DNA from: Treponema medium
Lineage (GTDB): Bacteria > Spirochaetota > Spirochaetia > Treponematales > Treponemataceae
Direction of reading: 5' to 3'
Assembly: GCF_017161265.1 (NCBI RefSeq)
Contig: NZ_CP031393.1
Location: 1,798,001-1,862,000 of the forward strand
Length of the DNA stretch: 64,000 nt
The notes below the pieces were generated by a model. That model searched no databases. It had not been told where the DNA came from and was given only the letters and a program-made list of their open reading frames with translations. Shown here piece by piece: positions 7,262-15,928 of this stretch. Positions within the stretch are counted from its first letter, which is position 1, and every line of letters begins with the position of its first letter. The translations under genes were made by a program, and so were the position numbers.

Positions 7262-10200
7262 ATGCCGAATTTAAATGAAATTACGAAGTTTAGAGAAGAT
7301 CTGAAAAATATTGCTCATGAAGATGAAATAACCGCTCGGTGGGGCGAACGAGTTTATGATGAACTCCCCTTACCGGATCAGGGAGAGGTTCCTGATATTG
7401 ATCTCGACGCCTTACTGCCTGCAACGGAGCCTGAGCAAACGGCTGAAGCAGCAGATACCGTTGACAAATCTTCCGAGGCTATGTCTGCATCACAACAGGC
7501 TACCGAACCGGTTTCCGGTATGTTTGATACCGTACCGGTTACAGATGCTCCCGACATATCGATGGACACCCCCTTTCCCATCGATTTCGGTAATATCGAT
7601 ACCGGTGACGCTTCTTCTCAAAGTAACAGCGTTTCTTCCGACGATGTTGCTGCAGCGCCGCAAAAATCTGACGAACCGAACGCTAAGTCCGATGAACCCG
7701 AAGTGGTAACCGGAGATGCGTATCCCGTTGACGAAGAAGGAATGCCGGATACCTCAGACATGGATGCGTTCCTTTCCTCATTTAATTTTGACGATCTTCC
7801 CGGAGGAGACACAGACGCTTCCGATACCGCCGAATCGGAGACTGCGGATAAACCATCCGCAGGGCTTGACGATCCTTTCGACTTTGATACCGGTTTGGAC
7901 GATGTCGATTTTAATACCGATACGGAGTCTTCCGGCGATTTGGGTGAATTGGACAAACCCGACGGCGCTATTTCGAATGATGCACCGGAGCCTTCTGAAG
8001 TAGGCGAGTTGCCTGAAGCATCTGACGGTACCGCTTCGACTGGTGACGATCCGTTGAATTTTGACGATATGCTCTCTTCTTTCGATTTTGCTCCTGAACC
8101 GATAAAGATAAATGAATCTACGCCAGCTGATGATGATACGATTCCGGAAGATGTGGAAACGTTGGATGAACATGATGAAGTTCCGGCGGATGATGATGCA
8201 TTTCAAGAAGATCGTACCATCCCCGATATTACTATTCCTGACATCGATTTATCGGCTTTAGATTCCTCTTCTGATGATGCTTCAAACGATCCTGATGTTT
8301 CCGACGATTTGGGTGACATTGAGGATCTTTCTCATTTTGATGTCTCTGGTATGGATGAAGATGAAGAAAGCGCTCAATTTCCGGTATCTGATGAAACCAC
8401 CCAGTCCAATACCTCAGCTGCTTCCAATGGCAATGCGGATGAAAGCGGCAGTACTACGGAAGAATCCGATAGTTTGGACAATATGGATGAACTTTCACTC
8501 TTTTCCGAAAATAGGGATGAGCCTCCAGCCGAATCGGCGGATGACGGAGCGGATGCGTCGTCATTTGAGTTTAGTATGGACACTCCGAGTACTGAACCTA
8601 TCAGTATTCCACCGATTTCCGGTACTGATGTCGGTTTTGACGGTATCGGTATGCCGGAGCATATAACCGACACCTTTTTTACTCAGCAAGAAAACGATGC
8701 CAGCGACCAAAGCGGTTTTTCTTTGGAAGAAAATCCGCTCGAAAGCGATATAACGGAAGTAGCCGACGATCAATTCAACCTTCCGGATAACTTTAAAGAT
8801 TTTTCGGCTGATGCACACTCGCAGATGTTCGATTCCGTTATTGCCAAGAGTACCGGTTCTTCGGATGACAGCGAAGCCTTAACAATATCGGATGATGATT
8901 ATTTTAATTTCTTAAACAAGCTTGAAACTTTCCCGTTTAATGTGCAGCTTGCTATTCAGGACTATATCGCCAACGGTGACGACCGTCCCGAAAATAAGAT
9001 GAACTTTATCCGCTTTGTATTGGAAAAAGATTCTCTTAAAAAAGTTGTCAATAAACTCGAAAAGATAATCAATAGATCGATTCCTATCCCACGCGGGTTT
9101 CAGCGGCAGAGCGTTGAAGATTACGAAAAAGAAAAGCAGACCTTTAAATATTGGTTTATGCATCGGTTCTTGCCCGTGGCCGTTATGTCCGCTATTGCGC
9201 TTATTCTGGTATTCTGTATTTCTATCCTATCATGGCAGTTTATCTATAAACCGGTACGGTCAGAATCTTTCTATAAAACCGGCTATTCCTATCTGGAAAA
9301 CGGTCAGTACGAAACTGCGATAGAAAAATTCAATCGGGCAGGCGAGTATAAACGGAAGAAAAAATGGTATTTTTCGTATGCTCGTGCCTTTAGAGCAAAA
9401 AAACAATTTACCGCTGCAGAAAAAATGTATCTCCGCCTTATTTACGACTTTGACAACGATAAGCAGGGCGGCTTGGAATACGCCGATATGTTGAGTACCG
9501 ATCTGCGTAATTACGAAAAAGCTGAAGCGGTTTTGCGTCGTCGCGTACTCGATCATTATGTCAATGATAAGGATGGAATGCTCGCTCTCGGCGATGTATT
9601 TATGAATTGGGCTGATGAAGATCCTGAAAAGTACGGCGATGCGGTAAAGATTTACAGCAGGTTGATCGAGCTATATGGTGAAAACGATATCTTCCTTGCA
9701 CGGATGATGCGCTATTTTATCCGCACGGATAATCTGGCAGAAGTGTTGAACCTTAAAGATCATTTCTCTTCCCGCATAACGAAAATCGGGGCAGCAAATC
9801 TCACTGAGTTGAGCGGCTACTTGCTCGAAAAGCGATATAATCCTAAACCGCTCGATTCGGAAAAACTCCGCTCAAAAATCGACGATGTGCGTATGCTGTT
9901 GGAAAAAGCCGTGCAGACGGATAAAACGATGCCGGAAGCGTATTATAATTTAGGCCGCTTCTTTATCTACAATAATAAGCAGGACGGTGCAATAGAAAAT
10001 TTGACCGAATCGATTAAGCTGTTTAAAACCGCCGCCCCGATGACCGCACGGCGTACCGGTAATTATGTCGATGCAATGCGCCTATTGGGAGAGCAGTTGG
10101 TAGATCAGAAAAAATACCTTGAAGCCCAAACTATTTATGCTGATGCGCTGAATATATACCGCGAATATACAGCCTTTAAACCGCTGCCGCCGAACAAAGC

Positions 10201-10867
10201 TATCGGAAAACTCTATGCGGATTACGGCGACATCGACTACTTTATCTCATATAATTTTGATTCGGCGCTTGACAGTTATCAAAATGCGGTCAAAGAACTG
10301 TATAACACGCCATCGGTGAATTACCGAATCGGCTATATACACTATCAACAGGAAAATTACCGGCAGGCAATAGAAGCAATGAGTCATGCGTATGCAGAAA
10401 AAGCACACGATAAGAATTTGCTGTACGGATTTGGAAATGCGTTCTTTAAGCGTGGCGATTATTTTGCTGCTTTGGCTGCGTATGAAGAGCTTTTAGGCTT
10501 GCTGAATGCACAGCGTGCGCGGAAAGAACAAGCATTGTCCAATACTCGCCCTGACGATGTTGCGTTTATTGAACGTTATATGCATACGGCTAATAATTTG
10601 GGCGCAACGCTGAGCAGATTGTCCGAGCGAACGGGCGACTCTCAGAAGAACGGACGTGCGCTTGCACTGTATGCTGAATCTACCCGTGCGTGGGATGCTT
10701 TAACCAGAAATCCTCAGACGATGATCCGTGCAAAATCGGTCGGTTTGGCCTATTTGAATACCCAAAATATGCTGAATACAAAGAGTTCGTATCAATCGGA
10801 GATTTACACCGATATACCGATGATACTCGAAAACGAGAGAGCGCTGGAACAAAAAGAGGATAAATAG
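7262..10867 (+). CDS. Large acidic TPR membrane protein, FlcA-type flagellar collar candidate
   Basis: 1201 residues from ATG 7262. About residues 25-520 are low-complexity and strongly acidic (Asp, Glu, Ser rich; repeated FDFD and DDLPGGD-type words). Residues 520-620 form a folded cytoplasmic segment. One membrane helix lies at about residues 640-662 (VAVMSAIALILVFCISILS). The C-terminal 540 residues contain multiple TPR-like helices (for example FYKTGYSYLENGQYETAIE and YYNLGRFFIYNNKQDGAIE). This order (cytoplasmic acidic part, one membrane helix, outward TPR domain) matches the spirochaete periplasmic flagellar collar protein FlcA (Borrelia BB0326 family), which supports the collar and stator. 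That name is from family knowledge, not proved here. A TTG at 7250 with AAAGGGG close upstream is an alternative start. XdhC follows three bases later. Confidence 0.7.
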   Translation: MPNLNEITKFREDLKNIAHEDEITARWGERVYDELPLPDQGEVPDIDLDALLPATEPEQTAEAADTVDKSSEAMSASQQATEPVSGMFDTVPVTDAPDISMDTPFPIDFGNIDTGDASSQSNSVSSDDVAAAPQKSDEPNAKSDEPEVVTGDAYPVDEEGMPDTSDMDAFLSSFNFDDLPGGDTDASDTAESETADKPSAGLDDPFDFDTGLDDVDFNTDTESSGDLGELDKPDGAISNDAPEPSEVGELPEASDGTASTGDDPLNFDDMLSSFDFAPEPIKINESTPADDDTIPEDVETLDEHDEVPADDDAFQEDRTIPDITIPDIDLSALDSSSDDASNDPDVSDDLGDIEDLSHFDVSGMDEDEESAQFPVSDETTQSNTSAASNGNADESGSTTEESDSLDNMDELSLFSENRDEPPAESADDGADASSFEFSMDTPSTEPISIPPISGTDVGFDGIGMPEHITDTFFTQQENDASDQSGFSLEENPLESDITEVADDQFNLPDNFKDFSADAHSQMFDSVIAKSTGSSDDSEALTISDDDYFNFLNKLETFPFNVQLAIQDYIANGDDRPENKMNFIRFVLEKDSLKKVVNKLEKIINRSIPIPRGFQRQSVEDYEKEKQTFKYWFMHRFLPVAVMSAIALILVFCISILSWQFIYKPVRSESFYKTGYSYLENGQYETAIEKFNRAGEYKRKKKWYFSYARAFRAKKQFTAAEKMYLRLIYDFDNDKQGGLEYADMLSTDLRNYEKAEAVLRRRVLDHYVNDKDGMLALGDVFMNWADEDPEKYGDAVKIYSRLIELYGENDIFLARMMRYFIRTDNLAEVLNLKDHFSSRITKIGAANLTELSGYLLEKRYNPKPLDSEKLRSKIDDVRMLLEKAVQTDKTMPEAYYNLGRFFIYNNKQDGAIENLTESIKLFKTAAPMTARRTGNYVDAMRLLGEQLVDQKKYLEAQTIYADALNIYREYTAFKPLPPNKAIGKLYADYGDIDYFISYNFDSALDSYQNAVKELYNTPSVNYRIGYIHYQQENYRQAIEAMSHAYAEKAHDKNLLYGFGNAFFKRGDYFAALAAYEELLGLLNAQRARKEQALSNTRPDDVAFIERYMHTANNLGATLSRLSERTGDSQKNGRALALYAESTRAWDALTRNPQTMIRAKSVGLAYLNTQNMLNTKSSYQSEIYTDIPMILENERALEQKEDK

Positions 10868-10870
10868 TCT

Positions 10871-11779
10871 ATGGATACCGAGATTTTAAAGTATGTTACA
10901 GCCGATACGGCAAACGGTATTACGGGCGTATTATGCACAATTATCGAAGCGCATGGCTCTTCGCCACGGGAAGCCGGAACGTCGATGTGGGTAACTCCGG
11001 AGCTTGTCCGCGGTACGGTAGGCGGCGGTGTTTCCGAACATGAAGTTATCAAAAAGGCACGTGAAATGCTGAAAACAGGCGATGCTACCTGTATCATAAA
11101 GAAAAATCTCACTGCAGAAGAAGGTCTCGCGTGCGGAGGTTCTATCCAAGTGTATCTTGAAAAGATAGGGAATGATCCTGAACTGTTTATCTTCGGCGGC
11201 GGACACGTTGGTCGTGCGCTTGCAAAAGTTGCTGCCTTTATCGGATTTCGCGTTACCGTTTGGGATGACCGTGCCGATTGCATTACAAAAGAACTATTCC
11301 CGACGGCGCGGCGGCTTTGTTGTCCGTTGCAACAGCTGTTTCTCAAAGAAACGGCTGCATCTATTCAAAATAATAAGGCGACGCACGATAATTCGCCGTC
11401 CTGCGATAGTGCTGTGCCGCGAGAAGCTGTACCGGTATCTCATACCGTTCTACAGTTTCACGAGAACGTATATTGCGTTGCGGTAACCCGTGGGCATCGC
11501 TGCGATGCAGATGTCTTGCGGTATCTGTACGGTAAAAAACTTGCCTATATCGGCATGATCGGCTCATTTGAAAAAAATGCCGCGGTTGTAAAGCTGCTTG
11601 CTGATGAAGGTATCAGCAAAGAGTACCTCGATTCCATCTATAAACCGATCGGACTGCCCATCAGAGCGGAAACACCTGAAGAAATTGCAGTTTCCATCGC
11701 CGCCGAGCTTATCGCCGTTCGGCATCACGGAAACCCTGCACTATTACGCAGTGGCTATGCCGATTCCCGCCACGGATAG
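10871..11779 (+). CDS. xdhC: XdhC/CoxI family protein (molybdenum hydroxylase accessory)
   Basis: 302 residues. The N-terminal XdhC_CoxI domain (residues 1-100) includes EAHGSSPREAGTSM and GTVGGGVSEHEV. The C-terminal Rossmann domain starts with FIFGGGHVGRAL (about residues 107-118) and continues to AELIAVRHHG. Family members help load and sulfurate the Mo cofactor of xanthine dehydrogenase-type enzymes. No molybdenum hydroxylase gene is in this window, so the client is elsewhere or the protein has another role. About 60 residues in the middle (near 160-195) are poorly conserved in appearance. It starts three bases after the TPR gene stop, which points to co-transcription although the functions look unrelated. 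Confidence 0.85.
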   Translation: MDTEILKYVTADTANGITGVLCTIIEAHGSSPREAGTSMWVTPELVRGTVGGGVSEHEVIKKAREMLKTGDATCIIKKNLTAEEGLACGGSIQVYLEKIGNDPELFIFGGGHVGRALAKVAAFIGFRVTVWDDRADCITKELFPTARRLCCPLQQLFLKETAASIQNNKATHDNSPSCDSAVPREAVPVSHTVLQFHENVYCVAVTRGHRCDADVLRYLYGKKLAYIGMIGSFEKNAAVVKLLADEGISKEYLDSIYKPIGLPIRAETPEEIAVSIAAELIAVRHHGNPALLRSGYADSRHG

Positions 11780-11989
11780 GCTTTTTGGAGGATATTTTGC
11801 CGGATGCAACCGTATCGCAAGCATTATGAATACATGTGATATGCGGAGATAAAAGGATTCAGTTATCCCCTCTCTATTTCCCATGACCAATTAATTACTT
11901 ATCCGCTTACACGCGCACCCTTGAACGATAACCGAAAAATAACTAAAATATCTACTTATTGTAGAAAAACGAAGCAGGAGATTGGCGTC

Positions 11990-14692
11990 ATGGAAGACAT
12001 ATTGCACACGATTGAATTGGAAAAAGCATATAATCCTAAAGATTTTGAAGATAGAATCTATGCGGATTGGGAAAAACAGGGCTGTTTTAAGCCGGTTAAA
12101 AAGACTGACAGTACCGATAGATATGTCGTAGCCATTCCTCCGCCCAATGTAACCGGTGTTCTCCACATGGGACACGGTTTAAACAACGTGTTGCAGGATG
12201 TTGTTGTCCGCTACCACCGCATGAAGGGTGATGAAACGCTTTGGATACCCGGTACCGACCATGCCGGTATCGCAACGCAAAATGTGGTTGAACGTCAGCT
12301 AAAGGCGGAAGGCAAAACACGGCACGACCTCGGGCGGGAAGCCTTTCTTAAACGCACGTGGGAGGTCAAAGAAAAGCACCACTCGATTATCACCAACCAG
12401 CTGCGTAAAATCGGCGCTTCCGTCGATTGGTCTCGGGAACGGTTTACGATGGACGAAGGGCTTTCCTATGCCGTCCGCACCGTATTCGTTACCCTCTATG
12501 AACGCGGACTTATCTACCGCGGCAACTATCTGGTTAACTGGTGTCCTTCCTGCGGCACTGCGCTTGCGGACGATGAGGTCGACCATGAGGAGACCAAAGG
12601 GGGAATGTACCATATTTTATACCCCCTCGCCGATGAAAACGGTGTGCCTTCTGCGTCGGAATATATCGAAATAGCGACAACCCGTCCCGAAACGCTTTTG
12701 GGCGATACCGCCGTTGCCGTACACCCCGAGGATCCCCGCTATACTCATTTAATAGGAAAGAAGCTCGTACTGCCGCTGACCGGCCGCTGTATTCCGATTG
12801 TTGCAGACAGCTATGTCGATAAGGAATTCGGGACGGGCGCTGTAAAAATAACCCCTGCCCACGACCCCAATGACTGGGAAGTCGGCAAGCGGCATAATCT
12901 CGAAGTTATCAATATATTAAACCCCGACGGTACGCTCAATGCAGCCGTACCCGAAAAATACCGCGGCATGACAGTGAAAGCCGCCCGTGAAGCGGTTATC
13001 GCCGATTTGGAAACGGCAGGCTTGTTTAAAGAGAAGGAAAACATTAAACATGCCGTAGGGCATTGCTACCGCTGTCACAGTGTCGTAGAGCCGTATCTTT
13101 CTGAGCAATGGTTTGTCAAAATGAAGCCGCTTGCAGACAAGGCGCTTGCCGCGTGGAAAAAAGGCGAACTCGTGTTCTATCCGCAAAAATGGGAAAATAC
13201 CTACAGCCATTGGATGGAAAACATCCGCGATTGGTGTATTTCGCGGCAGCTGTGGTGGGGGCACCGGATTCCGGTGTGGTATTGCCAAGACTGCGGTAAG
13301 ATGACCGTTTCGGTAAAAGATGTAACCGAATGTCCCCACTGTAAGAGCGCCGCCCTCAAGCAGGATAGCGATGTACTCGACACGTGGTTTTCAAGCTGGT
13401 TGTGGCCGTTCTCTACGCTCGGTTGGCCTGAAAAAACCGAAGATTTGCAGCGCTATTACCCGACCTCCGCCGTCATCACCGCCCATGATATTATCTTCTT
13501 CTGGGTTGCCCGTATGATTATGGCGGGGCTTGAATTTACCGGTACCGTTCCATTCCGAGATGTTTATCTGCATGACTTAGTGCGCGATAAACAAGGACGC
13601 AAGATGTCCAAATCGCTCGGCAACGGTATTGATCCGCTGAATATTATCGATGAGTACGGCGCCGATGCCCTTAAATTTACGCTTACCTTTATGTGCACGC
13701 AGGGGCAGGATATTCTTATCGACAACGAATCCTTTAAACTCGGCTCCCGCTTTGCCAATAAAATCTGGAATGCTTCGCGCTATATCTTAGGAAATCTCGA
13801 AGGGCGGCGCATTGTTCCCGTTTCCGCCTCTGAATTAACCGAGCTTGACCGATGGATTTACCACACCCTCAACGAAACGGTTAAAAATGTGCGGGCAGCC
13901 TTTGAAGGGTACCGCTATAACGAGGTAGGGCACGGCATTTATGAGTTCTTCTGGAATAACTTTTGCGACTGGTATGTCGAAGGGACGAAGCTTTCCTATA
14001 AGAGCGGAGATGATGCGGAAAAAGACCGGATAACCTCGGTTCTGCTTGCCGTTTTGGAAGAATCGCTCCGGCTGCTGCATCCTGTGCTTCCCTTCGTTAC
14101 TGAAGAAATCTACCGCAAACTTCCCGAACACTGCGCTGCCGGAGCTTCACACCGTGCAAAGGCGCTGATAACCGCCGATTATCCCGTCTATTGTGAAGAG
14201 CGTATCGATACGGCCGCTGCGGCACGTTTTACTGCGCTGCAGAATATCGTGCGGCTTATCCGTGCGCTCAGAGCAGAATGCGGTATCGATCCTCAGCTTA
14301 AACTGCATATTGCGCTCTATATAGAAGCAGGTTCTCCCGCAGCAGCGGCGTTTGAGAATATCGATTTAATTAAGTTATTGGCGGGACTCGCGGATATTGC
14401 CTTTATCGAAACGCCTGCTGATAAACCTGCAAATTCTATCGGGACGGTAGGAGCCGGTTTTGAAGCCTTTATCATTACCGGAACCGAGGTAGATCGCAGT
14501 CAATTGGCTGCACGCTTTACAAAAGAACTCGAAAAAGAAAAACAGGCGGTATCCCGTTTAACGGCAAAACTTTCTAATGCAAATTTTACAGATCATGCTC
14601 CGGCTGAGGTTGTTGAAGGGGAAAGAGAAAAACTGCGCCAAGCGGAACGGCTGATTGAGAAGTTCACGCTGTATTTGCACGATCTCGTATAG
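11990..14692 (+). CDS. valS: Valyl-tRNA synthetase
   Basis: 900 residues. Charges tRNA-Val with valine and edits misactivated threonine. Class I motifs: PPPNVTGVLHMGHGLN (HIGH motif as HMGH, about residue 58) and KMSKSLGN (about residue 538). The editing domain begins near TTRPETLLGDTAVAV. Cysteine pairs CPSCG, CYRC, CQDC and CPHC suggest bound zinc. The last 65 residues are the Val-arm coiled coil (EREKLRQAERLIEKF). The start at 11990 is chosen because GCAGGAG lies nine bases upstream; the frame is open back to 11921. The HD phosphohydrolase gene follows at 22 bases. Confidence 0.97.
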   Translation: MEDILHTIELEKAYNPKDFEDRIYADWEKQGCFKPVKKTDSTDRYVVAIPPPNVTGVLHMGHGLNNVLQDVVVRYHRMKGDETLWIPGTDHAGIATQNVVERQLKAEGKTRHDLGREAFLKRTWEVKEKHHSIITNQLRKIGASVDWSRERFTMDEGLSYAVRTVFVTLYERGLIYRGNYLVNWCPSCGTALADDEVDHEETKGGMYHILYPLADENGVPSASEYIEIATTRPETLLGDTAVAVHPEDPRYTHLIGKKLVLPLTGRCIPIVADSYVDKEFGTGAVKITPAHDPNDWEVGKRHNLEVINILNPDGTLNAAVPEKYRGMTVKAAREAVIADLETAGLFKEKENIKHAVGHCYRCHSVVEPYLSEQWFVKMKPLADKALAAWKKGELVFYPQKWENTYSHWMENIRDWCISRQLWWGHRIPVWYCQDCGKMTVSVKDVTECPHCKSAALKQDSDVLDTWFSSWLWPFSTLGWPEKTEDLQRYYPTSAVITAHDIIFFWVARMIMAGLEFTGTVPFRDVYLHDLVRDKQGRKMSKSLGNGIDPLNIIDEYGADALKFTLTFMCTQGQDILIDNESFKLGSRFANKIWNASRYILGNLEGRRIVPVSASELTELDRWIYHTLNETVKNVRAAFEGYRYNEVGHGIYEFFWNNFCDWYVEGTKLSYKSGDDAEKDRITSVLLAVLEESLRLLHPVLPFVTEEIYRKLPEHCAAGASHRAKALITADYPVYCEERIDTAAAARFTALQNIVRLIRALRAECGIDPQLKLHIALYIEAGSPAAAAFENIDLIKLLAGLADIAFIETPADKPANSIGTVGAGFEAFIITGTEVDRSQLAARFTKELEKEKQAVSRLTAKLSNANFTDHAPAEVVEGEREKLRQAERLIEKFTLYLHDLV

Positions 14693-14714
14693 AGCACGGA
14701 AAAAGGAGGAAAAG

Positions 14715-15299
14715 ATGGAACAACATGAAGTAGCCCTTTTAAAAGGAATGTATCTTGCCCCTTATATTCATTTGGCAACCAGCTTACGGGGAAAGGCTCG
14801 CCATGCAGGTGGTAATATGTTTCGCCATCAAATCGATACAATGGGTACGCTTATCGACTACGGCTATATCGACAGTATTTTGCTGAAGGCGTCGATTATC
14901 CATGATGTATTGGAAGATGTGCCGGATTTTAATGTAAATGAACTACTCTCTATCGACTCGGAATCTCCGGCGGTCTATGAATTGGTTATGGAAGTTACCC
15001 GTCGGCCGGGACAGACAAAACCTGAATATTTGCAGCATATTATCAGACATGGTTCACAGCGGGCAAAAGTCTTAAAGTGCGCCGACCGTATCAGCAATAT
15101 GATCAGTTTGGGGTTTGTAAATGACCCTGAGTTTATTAAACGGTATTGTAATGAAACGGAGATATATGTATTTCCGATTGCGTTGGAAGTAAATTTTGAT
15201 ATGTACAATGAGCTGTTGTATCTGGTGCAGTCCCGTTTACAATATCTGGCTGATTTTGAATTTCTGCATAACCACCGCAGAGATACTGCTTCTGTTTAA
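14715..15299 (+). CDS. HD-domain phosphohydrolase, SpoT-hydrolase-like
   Basis: 194 residues. HD signature: an early histidine in FRHQIDTMG, then IIHDVLEDV (about residues 60-68) and KCADRISNM (about residue 117). The HDVLED spacing is that of the RelA/SpoT and MESH1 hydrolase branch, which removes pyrophosphate from (p)ppGpp. No synthetase domain is present. Substrate assignment is inference. A strong AAGGAGG (14703-14709) sets the start at 14715, 22 bases after valS, so it is probably in the valS operon. A terminator hairpin with seven T follows at 15529-15559. Confidence 0.82.
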   Translation: MEQHEVALLKGMYLAPYIHLATSLRGKARHAGGNMFRHQIDTMGTLIDYGYIDSILLKASIIHDVLEDVPDFNVNELLSIDSESPAVYELVMEVTRRPGQTKPEYLQHIIRHGSQRAKVLKCADRISNMISLGFVNDPEFIKRYCNETEIYVFPIALEVNFDMYNELLYLVQSRLQYLADFEFLHNHRRDTASV

Positions 15300-15309
15300 A
15301 ATAGATAGC

Positions 15310-15551
15310 GAGCTGTCCAAAAACGGAAAATCTATCGACTTTTTCTGTAAGGAAATTATTCATTATATCCGCTAAAGCGGATTGCGAAACAGTTTTGGGA
15401 CAGTTTCCTTAAGCTTTAGATGCGATGTTTAAAATTAAGTCATTACTGTATAAAGACTTAATTTTAAACTCGCTATCAGCTATGCTGATGGCGATGTCCA
15501 AGAAGTAACCAACTTTTGAGACATCCCCGAGCTGCCGTTTTTCAGCAGCTC
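15310..15551. repeat. R4 nested hairpin cluster
   Basis: This fills the gap after the HD gene. Outer arms GAGCTGTCCAAAAACGG (15310-15326) and the near complement at 15535-15551 enclose CCGC/GCGG (15369-15380), a 15 bp stem GTTTAAAATTAAGTC (15427-15441 with 15455-15469) framed by GCGATG and TCGC, ATCAGC/GCTGAT (15475-15489) and a GATGTC/GACATC hairpin with AAGTAACC centre (15493-15525). Related clusters lie at 38848-38986 and 45647-45745. Confidence 0.75.
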
Positions 15552-15559
15552 CTTTTTTT
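15529..15559 (+). terminator. Rho-independent terminator after the HD gene
   Basis: GAGCTGC, a nine-base loop, GCAGCTC, then CTTTTTTT. Confidence 0.8.
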
Positions 15560-15610
15560 ATTCGTGCGGAGGGTTTAATACCCCGATGCTTGCGTCGGGG
15601 TATGTTGATT
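15559..15610. repeat. R3 repeat, intact copy
   Basis: ATTCGTGCGGAGGGTTTAAT followed by a CCCCGA...TCGGGG hairpin and a TGTTGATT-type end. Near-identical copies are at 31419-31467 (intact) and 59651-59807 (split by R1). It lies between the T-tract of a plus-strand terminator and the stop codon of the minus-strand Asp-rich gene. Confidence 0.75.
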
Positions 15611-15618
15611 TCCGTAAC

Positions 15619-15795
15619 TTATTCGTCGAAGTCGTCCTCAAAACTGTCATCATCGTCATAGGCGTCATCAAAATCGCCGTCGTCAAAATCATCATCAAAG
15701 TCGTCGTCAAAATCGTCATCGAAATCATCGTCATCATCGAAAGGTGCAGTCGATAAGAAATGATTTCCGAAAAAGAAAGAAACTTTGTTACTCAT
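15619..15795 (-). CDS. Small, extremely Asp-rich protein
   Basis: 58 residues, too short for most gene callers. The N-terminal 18 residues are ordinary (MSNKVSFFFGNHFLSTAP). The remaining 40 consist almost entirely of Asp, Phe and Glu in FDDD and FDDDD repeats ending FDE. It has its own good promoter (15878-15906), a leader of roughly 75 bases with two small hairpins (15835-15852, 15856-15870), a weak GGATGG ribosome site, and an R3 hairpin directly after the stop. No signal peptide is seen. Function unknown; such a polyanion could mimic nucleic acid or bind metal, but that is speculation. The regular GAT/GAC codons make slippage possible. Confidence 0.65.
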   Translation of the reverse strand: MSNKVSFFFGNHFLSTAPFDDDDDFDDDFDDDFDDDFDDGDFDDAYDDDDSFEDDFDE

Positions 15796-15877
15796 AGTGA
15801 ACCATCCATTATGTTTTGGAATATCTTATAAAATCGTCTTAGAGGAAAGACGTTACCGTTCGATAAACGGCAAATGC

Positions 15878-15906
15878 ATAATAATAAGAGTATACTAATC
15901 TGTCAA
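15878..15906 (-). promoter_or_regulatory. Strong sigma70-like promoter of the Asp-rich gene
   Basis: Minus strand: TTGACA (15906-15901), a 17-base spacer and TATTAT (15883-15878). Confidence 0.65.
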
Positions 15907-15928
15907 CCGGTTGTCGGCGTAATTTATG

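Noticed and set aside
11780..11989. tRNA or riboswitch before valS (T-box candidate)
   Set aside because: I found no T-box sequence, no cloverleaf and no convincing anti-terminator pair in this 210-base gap.
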